Shown in pieces: positions 26,286-34,150 of a stretch of DNA of 64,000 bases. The notes beneath the pieces are model-generated. The model was not told the origin of the DNA and did not search any database. It was given only the letters and a program-made list of their open reading frames with translations. How positions within the stretch are numbered: position 1 is the stretch's first letter; every line of letters begins with the position of its first letter. A program made the position numbers and the translations under genes. This DNA comes from Paragemmobacter ruber (GTDB lineage: Bacteria > Pseudomonadota > Alphaproteobacteria > Rhodobacterales > Rhodobacteraceae): positions 62,001 to 126,000 of the forward strand of contig NZ_JAAATW010000005.1 in assembly GCF_009908315.1 (NCBI RefSeq), read 5' to 3'.

Positions 26286-26669
26286 ATGAGTTTCCCCAAA
26301 CTCTCACGCCGGGTAAGCTTGGCTGTCATTGGGTCGCTGTTCGCAGTCGCTGCCCATGCGCATGAACCGCGTCCAGGCCCGAACGGTGGCTGGAAGGTTG
26401 ATGCCGGTGCCTGGCACGCAGAATTGGTGGCCGATGGCACCACCACCGTGGTCGTTCACCTGTTCGACGCCGGGGATCGGCCGGTGTCGGCCGAAGGTTG
26501 GAGCGCAAACGCCATTCTTCTGGTCGACGGTGCCGCGCAACGGTTCGACCTCGCGCCCGACGCGGATGGGCGGCTTACGGGCACCGCTGCAGTTGCCGTA
26601 CCAAAGGACGTCAAGGGCGCCATCCAATTGGCAGCGCCAGACGGAACTACGGCGCAGGCGAAGTACTAG
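26286..26669 (+). CDS. Small secreted protein following the RND pump, unknown function
   Basis: 127 residues. It has a signal peptide (SLAVIGSLFAVAAHA) and a small beta-rich domain beginning HEPRPGPNGGWKVDAGAWHAEL. The early His residues and GxH-type strand could bind metal, and the fold may be CopC/YtkA-like, but I cannot name the family. It begins 16 bases after the permease stop with CGGAGA upstream, so it belongs to the regulator-kinase-adaptor-permease operon. It could be a small metal chaperone for the pump, as CusF is for CusA, though it does not resemble CusF clearly. Confidence 0.65.
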   Translation: MSFPKLSRRVSLAVIGSLFAVAAHAHEPRPGPNGGWKVDAGAWHAELVADGTTTVVVHLFDAGDRPVSAEGWSANAILLVDGAAQRFDLAPDADGRLTGTAAVAVPKDVKGAIQLAAPDGTTAQAKY

Positions 26670-26796
26670 CGCAAGCAGGTCTTTCTGGGCGTCTTGCGAA
26701 GACCGTGATCCGCGGCGGGCGTAGCAGTTTCGGTTGATGGCTACGTTCACGGCAAATCCATTTGTAGAAGCAACGGGTTTGAGTGAGATTGCCCGT

Positions 26797-27020
26797 ATGG
26801 GCAGTGTCACACGCGCACTCTTTTCGCTGGTTATCGCCGTCGCGCTTCTTGCGACCGTGATTTCTCAGCCTGCGACTGCCGTGGAGGCGGAAGTGGCCAT
26901 GGCTTCGATGCCTTGCTGCGATGATGATTGTCCGCAAGATCCAGCTTGTGACATGGCCTGCATGGTGATGATGCGCTGTGCGACCGGAAGCGTGGGATTG
27001 TGTCGCGTTGCTCTTAAAGG
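26797..27020 (+). pseudogene. Cys-rich secreted protein cut by the ISL3 insertion
   Basis: About 75 residues remain before the IS terminal repeat. A signal segment (FSLVIAVALLATVISQP) is followed by a Cys/Met-rich part, PCCDDDCPQDPACDMACMVMMRC, then CATGSVGLCRVALKG. The frame runs on into the IS end to 27129, so its own C-terminus is lost. Cysteine spacing and size suggest a member of the same small secreted group as genes at 6499, 7548 and 16687, with the Pro-rich tail removed. Alternative start at 26734. Function as metal-binding protein is inferred. Confidence 0.6.
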
Positions 27021-27044
27021 GGCTCTGCCTCAATCTGTGTGGCG
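26999..27044. repeat. Left terminal inverted repeat of the ISL3 element, extended form
   Basis: The 24 bases at 27021-27044, beginning GGCTCTGCCTCAATC, are a perfect inverted match to 28685-28708. The match continues outwards for 22 more bases (26999-27020, containing TGTGTCGCGTTGC) with 18 of 22 identical to the complement of 28709-28730. The outer part would be unusual as plain flanking DNA, so the true IS end may be at 26999. Confidence 0.8.
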
Positions 27045-28708
27045 GAGGGGCAGCATTCTTGCCCTCAACAGTTCTGGCCCGGCTCGGCCGTACATGGCGC
27101 GTTTGAGGGTCTTCAGACGATTAATCTGACCTTCTGCTTGGCCGTTGCTCCAGGGCATCTCGATAGCGTTTTTTACCGCATCGAAATCCCGGTTCAATGT
27201 GCGTGCGAAGCGCACGATGGGCGCCAGGTCGGTTTCGATCGCGTCGTCGATCCATGCAGGGAGCGGGTCTGCCTCGCGGCCACGCAGGATACCGTTGAAC
27301 CGCATGACGAGGCAGCGCATCGTTGCGAAGGCGGGAGAGCCAGCCTTGAGCGCGTCGACCTTCCGCGCCTGATCCGGGGTGAGTTTTCCGCGGGGTTTGA
27401 TACACAGCGCTGCTGCGATGACCGGGGAGATCGCGTGCCCCGTTTCCGGGTCCCGGACCGGTTCCAGGATCTGGTGCTCCAAGGCAGGGCCCTTCGCTTG
27501 CTTTTCGGCTCTGCGCCACCCCGCCAGCAGCCGCTGCAAATGCGTCGGGCTCCCCTCGTAGCCACGCTCTCGGATCAGACGGAACAGGGCGCTTCCAGTT
27601 CGAATTCCGCCCTTCCAGCTTTGGCTCAGGAACTCTTCAAAGTACCACGGCGAAGTCGGCTTCAAAGCTGCCCGCCTGCGGTCCGGCGGCGTCTCGAACT
27701 GCAGCCATTTCGCGATGCTGCGACGAGGGAACCCTGTTCGCCGCCCAATCTCGCTGCAGGTAAGCCCCTGATTTCGAAGCGCATGGATGGTGGTGAAAAT
27801 CTCTTCCCGAGACGTCCTGTGCGCAAGGCGGGACTTCAGAAGGCTTCCCTCTGCGGTGATATTGTCGGCGTCGGACAGCAGCGCCCTGCCGGTCGCACGG
27901 CCGTGAAGGTTCATCTGCTCCTCGATAGCCTGCCGCAGGTTCTGCACGATATGAAACCGGTCGGCGACCTGTTCCGCTTGCGGCGCGCCTTGCCGGGCAG
28001 CCTGGGCGTAGAGACCGCAGCGATCTCTGCTGATCACTTCCACCTCGGGATGTCGTTTCAGCCAGTCGGTGCAGGTGACCACATCACGATCTTCGAGAAC
28101 ATCGATGACCGCGCGACGCTCCAGATCGACAATGATCGTGCCGTAGGTCTGCGACTTCCGCCAGCTCCAGTCGTCGATCCCGATGACGGTCGGCGGCTCG
28201 GCAGTGTCTTGAGCACGGTTCTTCAGCTGCCTAAGCACCGTGTCATCACTGACCCCAAGGCCCAAGCGGTGCAAGAGCCGCTCGGCAGGCCGCCCGCCGG
28301 TCGCGTGCCCAAGATGGCTGACAATTTCCCCGACACGCGAAGTGCGCCGCGCAAAAGGACGCGCAATCGAGCCGATCTGGTCCGAGAAAGTCCGGCGCGG
28401 GCAGGCGGGTGCCAAACATCGCCAACGGCAAACCCAGAGGGTTACCGTAACCCCGTCACCATGGGCGGGATAATCCTGCAGCCGCCTACGCCGCCAGCCG
28501 TGACGACGTCGCGATTGCAATCCACAGTCTGGGCAGATGCCGTTTGGTGTCAGACTGCCGGATACAGTCCACCCGCCGGAATCGCGCCGCTCAACGCTTT
28601 GAACGGAAACATCGCTCCCGGGCGACCAGTGCTTCCTTGAAATCACCACTATCCCTCCTGAATCTTCCCGTTCTCAGGATAGTGCGCCACACAGATTGAG
28701 GCAGAGCC
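27021..28708 (-). mobile_element. ISL3-family insertion sequence
   Basis: About 1.69 kb between perfect 24-bp inverted repeats, with a single full-length transposase on the minus strand. If the outer imperfect repeat is included the element spans 26999-28730. I see no matching 8-bp direct repeat at either possible boundary (for example CTTAAAGG versus TATTTAAC), which ISL3 elements usually make, so a deletion or recombination next to the IS is likely. It separates the copper island from the defence operon. Confidence 0.85.
27030..28649 (-). CDS. tnpA: ISL3-family transposase
   Basis: 539 residues from a GTG with AGGAGGG upstream. The N-terminal zinc-ribbon-like part has CPDCGLQSRRRHGW and CLAPACPRRTF. 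A helix-turn-helix region follows, then the DDE catalytic domain beginning VIGIDDWSWRKSQTYGTIIVDLE, with VADRFHIVQNL further on and the C-terminal NGQAEGQINRLKTLKRAMYGRAG. These are signatures of the IS204/IS1001/IS1096/IS1165 (ISL3) group. The reading frame is intact, so the element may be active. The stop codon lies inside the left terminal repeat. Confidence 0.95.
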   Translation of the reverse strand: MVISRKHWSPGSDVSVQSVERRDSGGWTVSGSLTPNGICPDCGLQSRRRHGWRRRRLQDYPAHGDGVTVTLWVCRWRCLAPACPRRTFSDQIGSIARPFARRTSRVGEIVSHLGHATGGRPAERLLHRLGLGVSDDTVLRQLKNRAQDTAEPPTVIGIDDWSWRKSQTYGTIIVDLERRAVIDVLEDRDVVTCTDWLKRHPEVEVISRDRCGLYAQAARQGAPQAEQVADRFHIVQNLRQAIEEQMNLHGRATGRALLSDADNITAEGSLLKSRLAHRTSREEIFTTIHALRNQGLTCSEIGRRTGFPRRSIAKWLQFETPPDRRRAALKPTSPWYFEEFLSQSWKGGIRTGSALFRLIRERGYEGSPTHLQRLLAGWRRAEKQAKGPALEHQILEPVRDPETGHAISPVIAAALCIKPRGKLTPDQARKVDALKAGSPAFATMRCLVMRFNGILRGREADPLPAWIDDAIETDLAPIVRFARTLNRDFDAVKNAIEMPWSNGQAEGQINRLKTLKRAMYGRAGPELLRARMLPLRHTD

Positions 28709-28730
28709 TATTTAACGGCAACGCGACACA
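28685..28730. repeat. Right terminal inverted repeat of the ISL3 element, extended form
   Basis: 28685-28708 is the exact complement of the left 24-bp end. The adjoining 22 bases to 28730 continue the symmetry at 18 of 22 positions, with the complement reading TGTGTCGCGTTGC as on the left. Confidence 0.8.
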
Positions 28731-29291
28731 TCGACCGTCGAAGATCTTTTTGGGAAGACCTACGGAGACCTGGAATCGGATGAAGAGAAAGCGAGGTACG
28801 CGGTCCCCAAGCTTGAGGCGACTCTGCGACAATGGATGGACGGCGCACCACTGAATGAAATTCAGCCGACAATATCACCTAAAGGCGCCGCGGCGGAGTT
28901 TTCGCCCGACGCACGTAAGTTTGTCATCCGCATGGTCCCTGACTTGGCACATGTGATGGGTTTGCCGTCACGAATAATGCAGATGTTCACGCGAGGAGGG
29001 TCTGAGCCCAATACGGCTGAGGGTGCCGGTGCTCTTCTACTCGCACATGTTTGCGTGCGACGCGGGCTTCGAGACGCAGAGATGGCAGCGTTTTCGATGT
29101 TGGGAGGAGCATTAAATCGAAGGGCAGTCCATCGGGCGTTTGAAGAGATACGTCCGCATGTGGCTGAAGGGGAAAGTAGCGAGACCATAGAAGGCCTGAG
29201 GGAAAGGGTTCGGGCGGCGAGAGCTCTTAAGGAGGCGATAGATGCATTTTCAGAAATAGACCCGGGTCCATTCGACGCCACTTCGATGTAA
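28716..29291 (+). pseudogene. Headless gene fragment next to the IS (C-terminal part of a larger protein)
   Basis: An open frame that starts at the IS edge without a start codon and runs about 190 residues to a TAA. It reads well as protein from the edge (TVEDLFGKTYGDLE, LRQWMDGAPLNEIQ), so the first ATG at 28836 is probably internal. The helical content and the WMDGAPLNEI motif resemble C-terminal domains of defence-type DEAD/DEAH helicases, but this is a weak guess. The 5' part was presumably lost when the IS inserted or recombined. A short expressed protein from 28836 (151 residues) cannot be excluded. Confidence 0.5.
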
Positions 29292-29352
29292 CAACAAAGC
29301 GTGATGGTAGCAAAACGGACGCATCAATTGTCGGCTCTTCCCTCTAACTCCC

Positions 29353-32300
29353 TCACGCTACTTCCTTTACCAAAGCCATCAAGTCAGCATAGCTAGTGAC
29401 GACACCATATTTGACGCGATCCTCGTTGATCCTCCGGCCGATTTCATCAAAGAACTTTCTGGCGCACTTGATCTTGGTCTGCTCCAATTCCCGCATCTTC
29501 ATCGACGGCTGATCGGATTTGGTTTCAGCCACAAAGTAGAGGTGCCTCACGCCCCCTTCTCTGAAGGCAATGGCCCAGTCGGGGTTGTAGTCGCCGACCG
29601 GTGTGGGGATGAGGAACCCTCGGGGTAGCTTGGAATAGACCACTACTTCGGTGCTGGTGTCGAGATCACGGACGAAGTCTCGCTCAACCTTCGAGTCAAC
29701 GATTGCAAAGTCGTAAACGTGATTCTTGAGTTTGTCGGTCGCCTTCTTGAAGTCATTTCCCGTCTCGCCAGCGGTGAACAGTTCGGCATCATATCTGTCT
29801 TCCGTGGCGTCGTAGGTCAGCCGTTCAATGACCGCGATGGCCTTTTGTTCTTGGATCAGGTGCGAGGCATCGGCGATGAACTGCTCAGGGTTTTTTGCAA
29901 ACTCCCCAAACTTGGCGGCCTGAATGCCGGTTAGGATGTCACCCACGGTTTTGCGGGTCAGGTCTGTGTTTTCTGCAATCGCCCCGATGACATCATAGGA
30001 CACCCGAGAGTGGGCGCTCTTTCCCGTCTCGGTCCGAACCTTGCCTTGGACGAAGGCCTCACCCGTACGCAGGCGGTCATCCGTTACAGCGTCTTCCAAC
30101 GCCCCTTCGGTAACCAGATACTGCAGTGGCGTCACCCTCAGGTCGCGCTCTAGCCGGTCGATGCAGCTTCGGACCAATGCGGCGCTTTCAAATTCGACCT
30201 GGTAGACGGCCTTGCGGTTGATCCGGCGCCAGAGTTCTTGAAACTCCTTGCGGTGGAAATTGTCGTTCAGGGGGTTCTTTTTAGGTTTGCGCCCGTCGCT
30301 GAACATTTCTTCGACCGCGCGCCCGTTGAACACCGTGTCGATCAGGGCCAACACAGCCTCACGATGCGGTTCCAGCTCTTCGGGCAGGGCCTCGATGGCA
30401 TCGGCCTTGCGGGCCTCATGATAGGCCGCTGTGATGTGGCCATCCTCATCCACGAAGTCGTTTTTGATCAGGAAACGTTCCAGTTTTTTGGCCAGAGCCT
30501 TGTCCAGCACCAGCTCTTGATCCTCTGTCTTCAGGGTCTTGCCGGCGAAGTATTCGGCGTCCGCCTGCCTCGGGCGGGTAGATAGGTTCTCGACGATCTC
30601 TTTCTGGAGCGCAGCAACAAAGCCTTTGTAGCTCTCGGACGCAACCACCGTGAGGACATTGATGTCATGCACCGTCACGGGATGGCCCATCCGCTCGCCA
30701 TTTCGGTTCACGGCGATGCGCAACCCGCGCCCCACCTCTTGGCGGCGGGAGATCGTGTTCTGGCTGTCATTATGCTTGAGCATGCACATCACGAAAACAT
30801 TGGGGTTGTCCCAACCTTCGCGTAGGGCGGAGTGTGAAAAGATGAACCGAGTGGGTTCCTCAAACGACAACAGCAGCTCTTTGTGTTTCAGGATCAGGTC
30901 GTAGTCGCTAGGCTCAGTGGATTGGCCTGCCATCTCACCCCGTGCCGCAGCCTTGGGGTCGGTCATCCGTCCCTTCTTGTCGATCGAGAAGTAGCCGCGA
31001 TGGGTTTTGCCCACTTCGATCCCCTCGAGGTACTTTCGGTATTCAACGTTCTCTAGCGGCAACTCGCCCAGCAGCGCCTCGACCGCCTGCGCATATTCCT
31101 CTTCGAAAATTCGGGCATATTCGCCTTGCTCATCGGGCGCATCGTAATCGCGATACTTCACCACCTCGTCGATGAAGAACAGCGACAGCACCTTGACCCC
31201 ACGCGCGAACAGCACCTGTTCGCGCTCCAGATGCGCCGAAATCGTCTCGCGGATCTGTATCCGGCGGATATCCTTCTCGGTTACATCGCCCGAGGCCTCG
31301 CCGGCACGTAGGACGTCGCCATTCGTGAAATGCACCGTGTCATCGCGGGCATCGATGTTGGCCACCACGAAGCCCCGATACACCTCCAGCCCCTTGGACA
31401 GATCGAAAAGGTTGCGTCCCTGTTCCAGCTTGCGGGTCATGCGTTTGATCCCGTTGTCCGTCTTCACCTCCAGGTCGACAAAGGCCACCGGGGCGGCAGA
31501 TGTCACATCGACCCGGTGCAGAAACAGATACGGGTTCGTCCCACTCAGCCCCTTGGTTTCCACCCCCCGCACGCGGATTTTCTTGACCAGTTTCTGGTTG
31601 AACGCATCCACCGCGTCCAGGCGATGCACCTTGTTATGGACGGTCTTGTGCGTCGCCGAATAGCGCAGGATGAACAGAGGGTTGAACTTGGGTAGGCTTT
31701 CCTGGGTCGCGGGCCCTTCCATCTTTTGTGGCTCGTCCAAGATCAGGATCGGGCGGTTTTTGGCGATCACGTCGATCGGGCGTCGGGACTGGAAGTCGTC
31801 CAGTTCATCGTAAATCCGCCGGTTATCCGCCCCAGTGGCCGCAAAGGCCTGGACGTTGATCACCATCACGTTGATGCCCGCGTCCGAGGAAAAGCTTTCC
31901 AGCTCATGCAGCCGCTTGGAGTTATAGACGAACGCCCGCAGCTTCTTCCCGTACTCTTGCTGGAAATGCTCAGCCGTCATCTGGATCGACTTGGCAACGC
32001 CTTCGCGGATGGCGACGCTGGGCACCATGATGATGAACTTCGACCAGCCAAACCGCTTGTGCAGCTCGAACATGGTGCTCAGGTAGACATAGGTCTTGCC
32101 CGTGCCGGTCTCCATCTCGATGTCCAAGTTCACCCGTGCGCCGGGGTTATAGCTGCGCGGCTTGGCTTTGCCCTTGTCGTCCACATAGGAGGTCAGGCTT
32201 TCGGACAGCGGTAGCAGAGCGCGACGTTGCACCTTGTGGATATTGCCAAGCAGGTCCAGGCTTTGCAGCAGCTCCGCATTGCCGAAGCCTGCGATCTCCA

Positions 32301-32433
32301 TCCGCGCCTGGGGACCAGCGCCGGGGTCGATGGTATAGCGCAGCGCATCTTGCCGGGGCTGGCCGTCGAAGCAATCGACCACGGCATCGACCGCCTGCGC
32401 CTGATAGGGCTGCGACTTGAACTTTATCTTCAT
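29353..32433 (-). CDS. Type III restriction Res-like helicase-endonuclease
   Basis: 1026 residues. An SF2 helicase core has METGTGKTYVY (Walker A, residues 108-116) and LILDEPQKMEG (motif II, DEPQ near 233), with FSHSALREGWDNPNVFVMC and the RRQEVGRGLRIAVNRNG block further on. The C-terminus has a PD-(D/E)xK nuclease site: NPDWAIAF near 950 and FVAETKS near 968. This is the layout of Res subunits of type III restriction enzymes, which translocate on and cut unmethylated DNA. It is the last gene of a five-gene minus-strand unit, 61 bp after the AlbA-type gene, with the cognate Mod two genes upstream. Confidence 0.92.
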   Translation of the reverse strand: MKIKFKSQPYQAQAVDAVVDCFDGQPRQDALRYTIDPGAGPQARMEIAGFGNAELLQSLDLLGNIHKVQRRALLPLSESLTSYVDDKGKAKPRSYNPGARVNLDIEMETGTGKTYVYLSTMFELHKRFGWSKFIIMVPSVAIREGVAKSIQMTAEHFQQEYGKKLRAFVYNSKRLHELESFSSDAGINVMVINVQAFAATGADNRRIYDELDDFQSRRPIDVIAKNRPILILDEPQKMEGPATQESLPKFNPLFILRYSATHKTVHNKVHRLDAVDAFNQKLVKKIRVRGVETKGLSGTNPYLFLHRVDVTSAAPVAFVDLEVKTDNGIKRMTRKLEQGRNLFDLSKGLEVYRGFVVANIDARDDTVHFTNGDVLRAGEASGDVTEKDIRRIQIRETISAHLEREQVLFARGVKVLSLFFIDEVVKYRDYDAPDEQGEYARIFEEEYAQAVEALLGELPLENVEYRKYLEGIEVGKTHRGYFSIDKKGRMTDPKAAARGEMAGQSTEPSDYDLILKHKELLLSFEEPTRFIFSHSALREGWDNPNVFVMCMLKHNDSQNTISRRQEVGRGLRIAVNRNGERMGHPVTVHDINVLTVVASESYKGFVAALQKEIVENLSTRPRQADAEYFAGKTLKTEDQELVLDKALAKKLERFLIKNDFVDEDGHITAAYHEARKADAIEALPEELEPHREAVLALIDTVFNGRAVEEMFSDGRKPKKNPLNDNFHRKEFQELWRRINRKAVYQVEFESAALVRSCIDRLERDLRVTPLQYLVTEGALEDAVTDDRLRTGEAFVQGKVRTETGKSAHSRVSYDVIGAIAENTDLTRKTVGDILTGIQAAKFGEFAKNPEQFIADASHLIQEQKAIAVIERLTYDATEDRYDAELFTAGETGNDFKKATDKLKNHVYDFAIVDSKVERDFVRDLDTSTEVVVYSKLPRGFLIPTPVGDYNPDWAIAFREGGVRHLYFVAETKSDQPSMKMRELEQTKIKCARKFFDEIGRRINEDRVKYGVVTSYADLMALVKEVA

Positions 32434-32494
32434 GGCTGTCGCTTTCTTAAATCGAGCGCTTCTTGCGTAGTTTCTTTCGTACGATGTCCCCGGT

Positions 32495-34150
32495 TCATTC
32501 GCTCAGCTTCCAGGCCGGGGCAGGCTTCGAACCAGCGTTGAAAATTACACCCTTCCGCCGCAAGCCGCTGAGAAGATTGCCAATTTTGTTGGCTTTCTGA
32601 GCCTCATCCAAGGCATCGCTCAGCTTGTCCCACAGCAGGTCATCAACGTCCTTTCGTGAGGCAGTGCCGAACTCTCTTAAATACTGCACCAGCATATCGG
32701 CATAGTGCTGGTCATCGAAGGCCCGGGTCTTGATGTAGGCCGCCTTCTTGCCCGAGGCGGCAGCGACGGTCGATGACACGCGATACCGCGGCCTGCGCCC
32801 CTCGATCAGTCCCTTGCGCTTTAGCACCCGGACCGCCTCGTCCGGCACCTCTAGCCCCTTTTGCACCCGGTCCAGGGCCAGCACATCTGCCAGCTTCAGA
32901 CCGCCATGCTCCATCAGCACGCGAGTGTAGGCCGGATCGACCACCCCGCCATACAAGGTCATCACGACGGCATCCCCTGCCACTTCGTAGTCCGGCATCG
33001 GGAGGTAGCGCCTGCGCTGCATCTCATACATGCGCTGAATGCCGTAACCCATCTGATCGATCATGTTCAGCTCGACCATGGCCTGCACCAGGTAGGGGTT
33101 CCGATAGCCCCTTGGTGTCTTGTCGCCTCGCACGTAGTCTTCCGGCGCCCCTTCGTAGAAATGCCCCGCGTTCTCGAAAACCAAGCGATCCGGTCGCTCG
33201 GTCACGATGATCCGCTGGTTCTGCCGGTAGTCCTGGTGGGCGATGCAGTTGTGCAGCGCTTCCAACACCACCTTCTGATCGTATTTCGACACTTCATGCG
33301 GCAGCAGCTCGTCATCGGGCAACAGCCGCAGCTGGATGTTGCGGATGCGCTGATACAGTTGCGAGGTCGACAGCAGGAACGGTGGCCCGAAGTGTTCGTA
33401 GGCCGTTTCCTGCCCGACCAGCTTCCATGTGATCTGGGCGGGGTGGGGTGACAGCAGATAGGCGCTCTCTGCACGCCCCAAGAGCAGCAGCGCGGTGCGC
33501 GTCACCTGTCCGCGTTGCGTGACCTTGGCGCGGTCCAGAAGGGTCGCCACCGGCCAGCCGCGCACCTCCTCTGCGTCGATCCTGTTCTGATGCTTCAGCG
33601 CAAAGTCACGGCGCGCGCGCTCCACCGCTTGCGGGTCCAGATCGTCCAGCGTGGCGCCGTCCACGACCTGTGCGCTCCAATCGCCCTGCAGGGTCTGGTT
33701 GCGGATTTCATCCTGTTTCACAAACCCAAGCGCAGTCACGCTTTCACCCGCCCGCGCATAGGTCTGCCCTTGCCACGCTATGGGAATACCCCTTGGGGCA
33801 GGCGGGATTTCCAGCATGACAACGCGCTTGCCGTCCACATCCACCTCGTGGATCTGACGGAACGTCGTGCTGGGGTCAGCCCCATGGGCGATCTGGTGCT
33901 TCAACCCGTCCAGCCGCTCCCGCTCGGGCCGATAACTCGTGCCCACGACATCACGGGTCTTGTTGTTCACTCCGAACACCAGCCAGCCCGCATCGGCGTC
34001 GCGCAGGTTCGCTTCGTTCGCCAGCGCCGAGAAGTAGCGCCCGATCCTGTCGGTGTCGTAATCGTTCGACGCCTCCTTGAACTCGACCACCTCGTTTTCC
34101 CAAGTGGCGATCAAGTCTGTCAGTTTCTGGCGCAGCGCGGTTGGGTCCAT
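32495..34150 (-). CDS. AlbA_2/Schlafen-type ATP-binding protein (RecG-like C-terminal)
   Basis: 551 residues. The N-terminal AlbA_2 domain has ENEVVEFKEASNDYD, LANEANLRDADAGWLVFGVNN and the YARAGESVTAL strand, as in Schlafen-like proteins and ATP-binding regulators. The middle carries ALHNCIAHQDYRQNQRIIV and ENAGHFYEG, the RecG-like HATPase_c_4 signature. The C-terminus has winged-helix features. The gene starts on the stop of the methyltransferase (TGATG). Function in defence is unproven; the class is often found inside restriction operons, and a regulatory or effector role is possible. Confidence 0.85.
   Translation of the reverse strand: MDPTALRQKLTDLIATWENEVVEFKEASNDYDTDRIGRYFSALANEANLRDADAGWLVFGVNNKTRDVVGTSYRPERERLDGLKHQIAHGADPSTTFRQIHEVDVDGKRVVMLEIPPAPRGIPIAWQGQTYARAGESVTALGFVKQDEIRNQTLQGDWSAQVVDGATLDDLDPQAVERARRDFALKHQNRIDAEEVRGWPVATLLDRAKVTQRGQVTRTALLLLGRAESAYLLSPHPAQITWKLVGQETAYEHFGPPFLLSTSQLYQRIRNIQLRLLPDDELLPHEVSKYDQKVVLEALHNCIAHQDYRQNQRIIVTERPDRLVFENAGHFYEGAPEDYVRGDKTPRGYRNPYLVQAMVELNMIDQMGYGIQRMYEMQRRRYLPMPDYEVAGDAVVMTLYGGVVDPAYTRVLMEHGGLKLADVLALDRVQKGLEVPDEAVRVLKRKGLIEGRRPRYRVSSTVAAASGKKAAYIKTRAFDDQHYADMLVQYLREFGTASRKDVDDLLWDKLSDALDEAQKANKIGNLLSGLRRKGVIFNAGSKPAPAWKLSE

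Noticed and set aside
27039-28640. 533-residue plus-strand frame across the IS
   Set aside because: Antisense to the ISL3 transposase, which has all family motifs.
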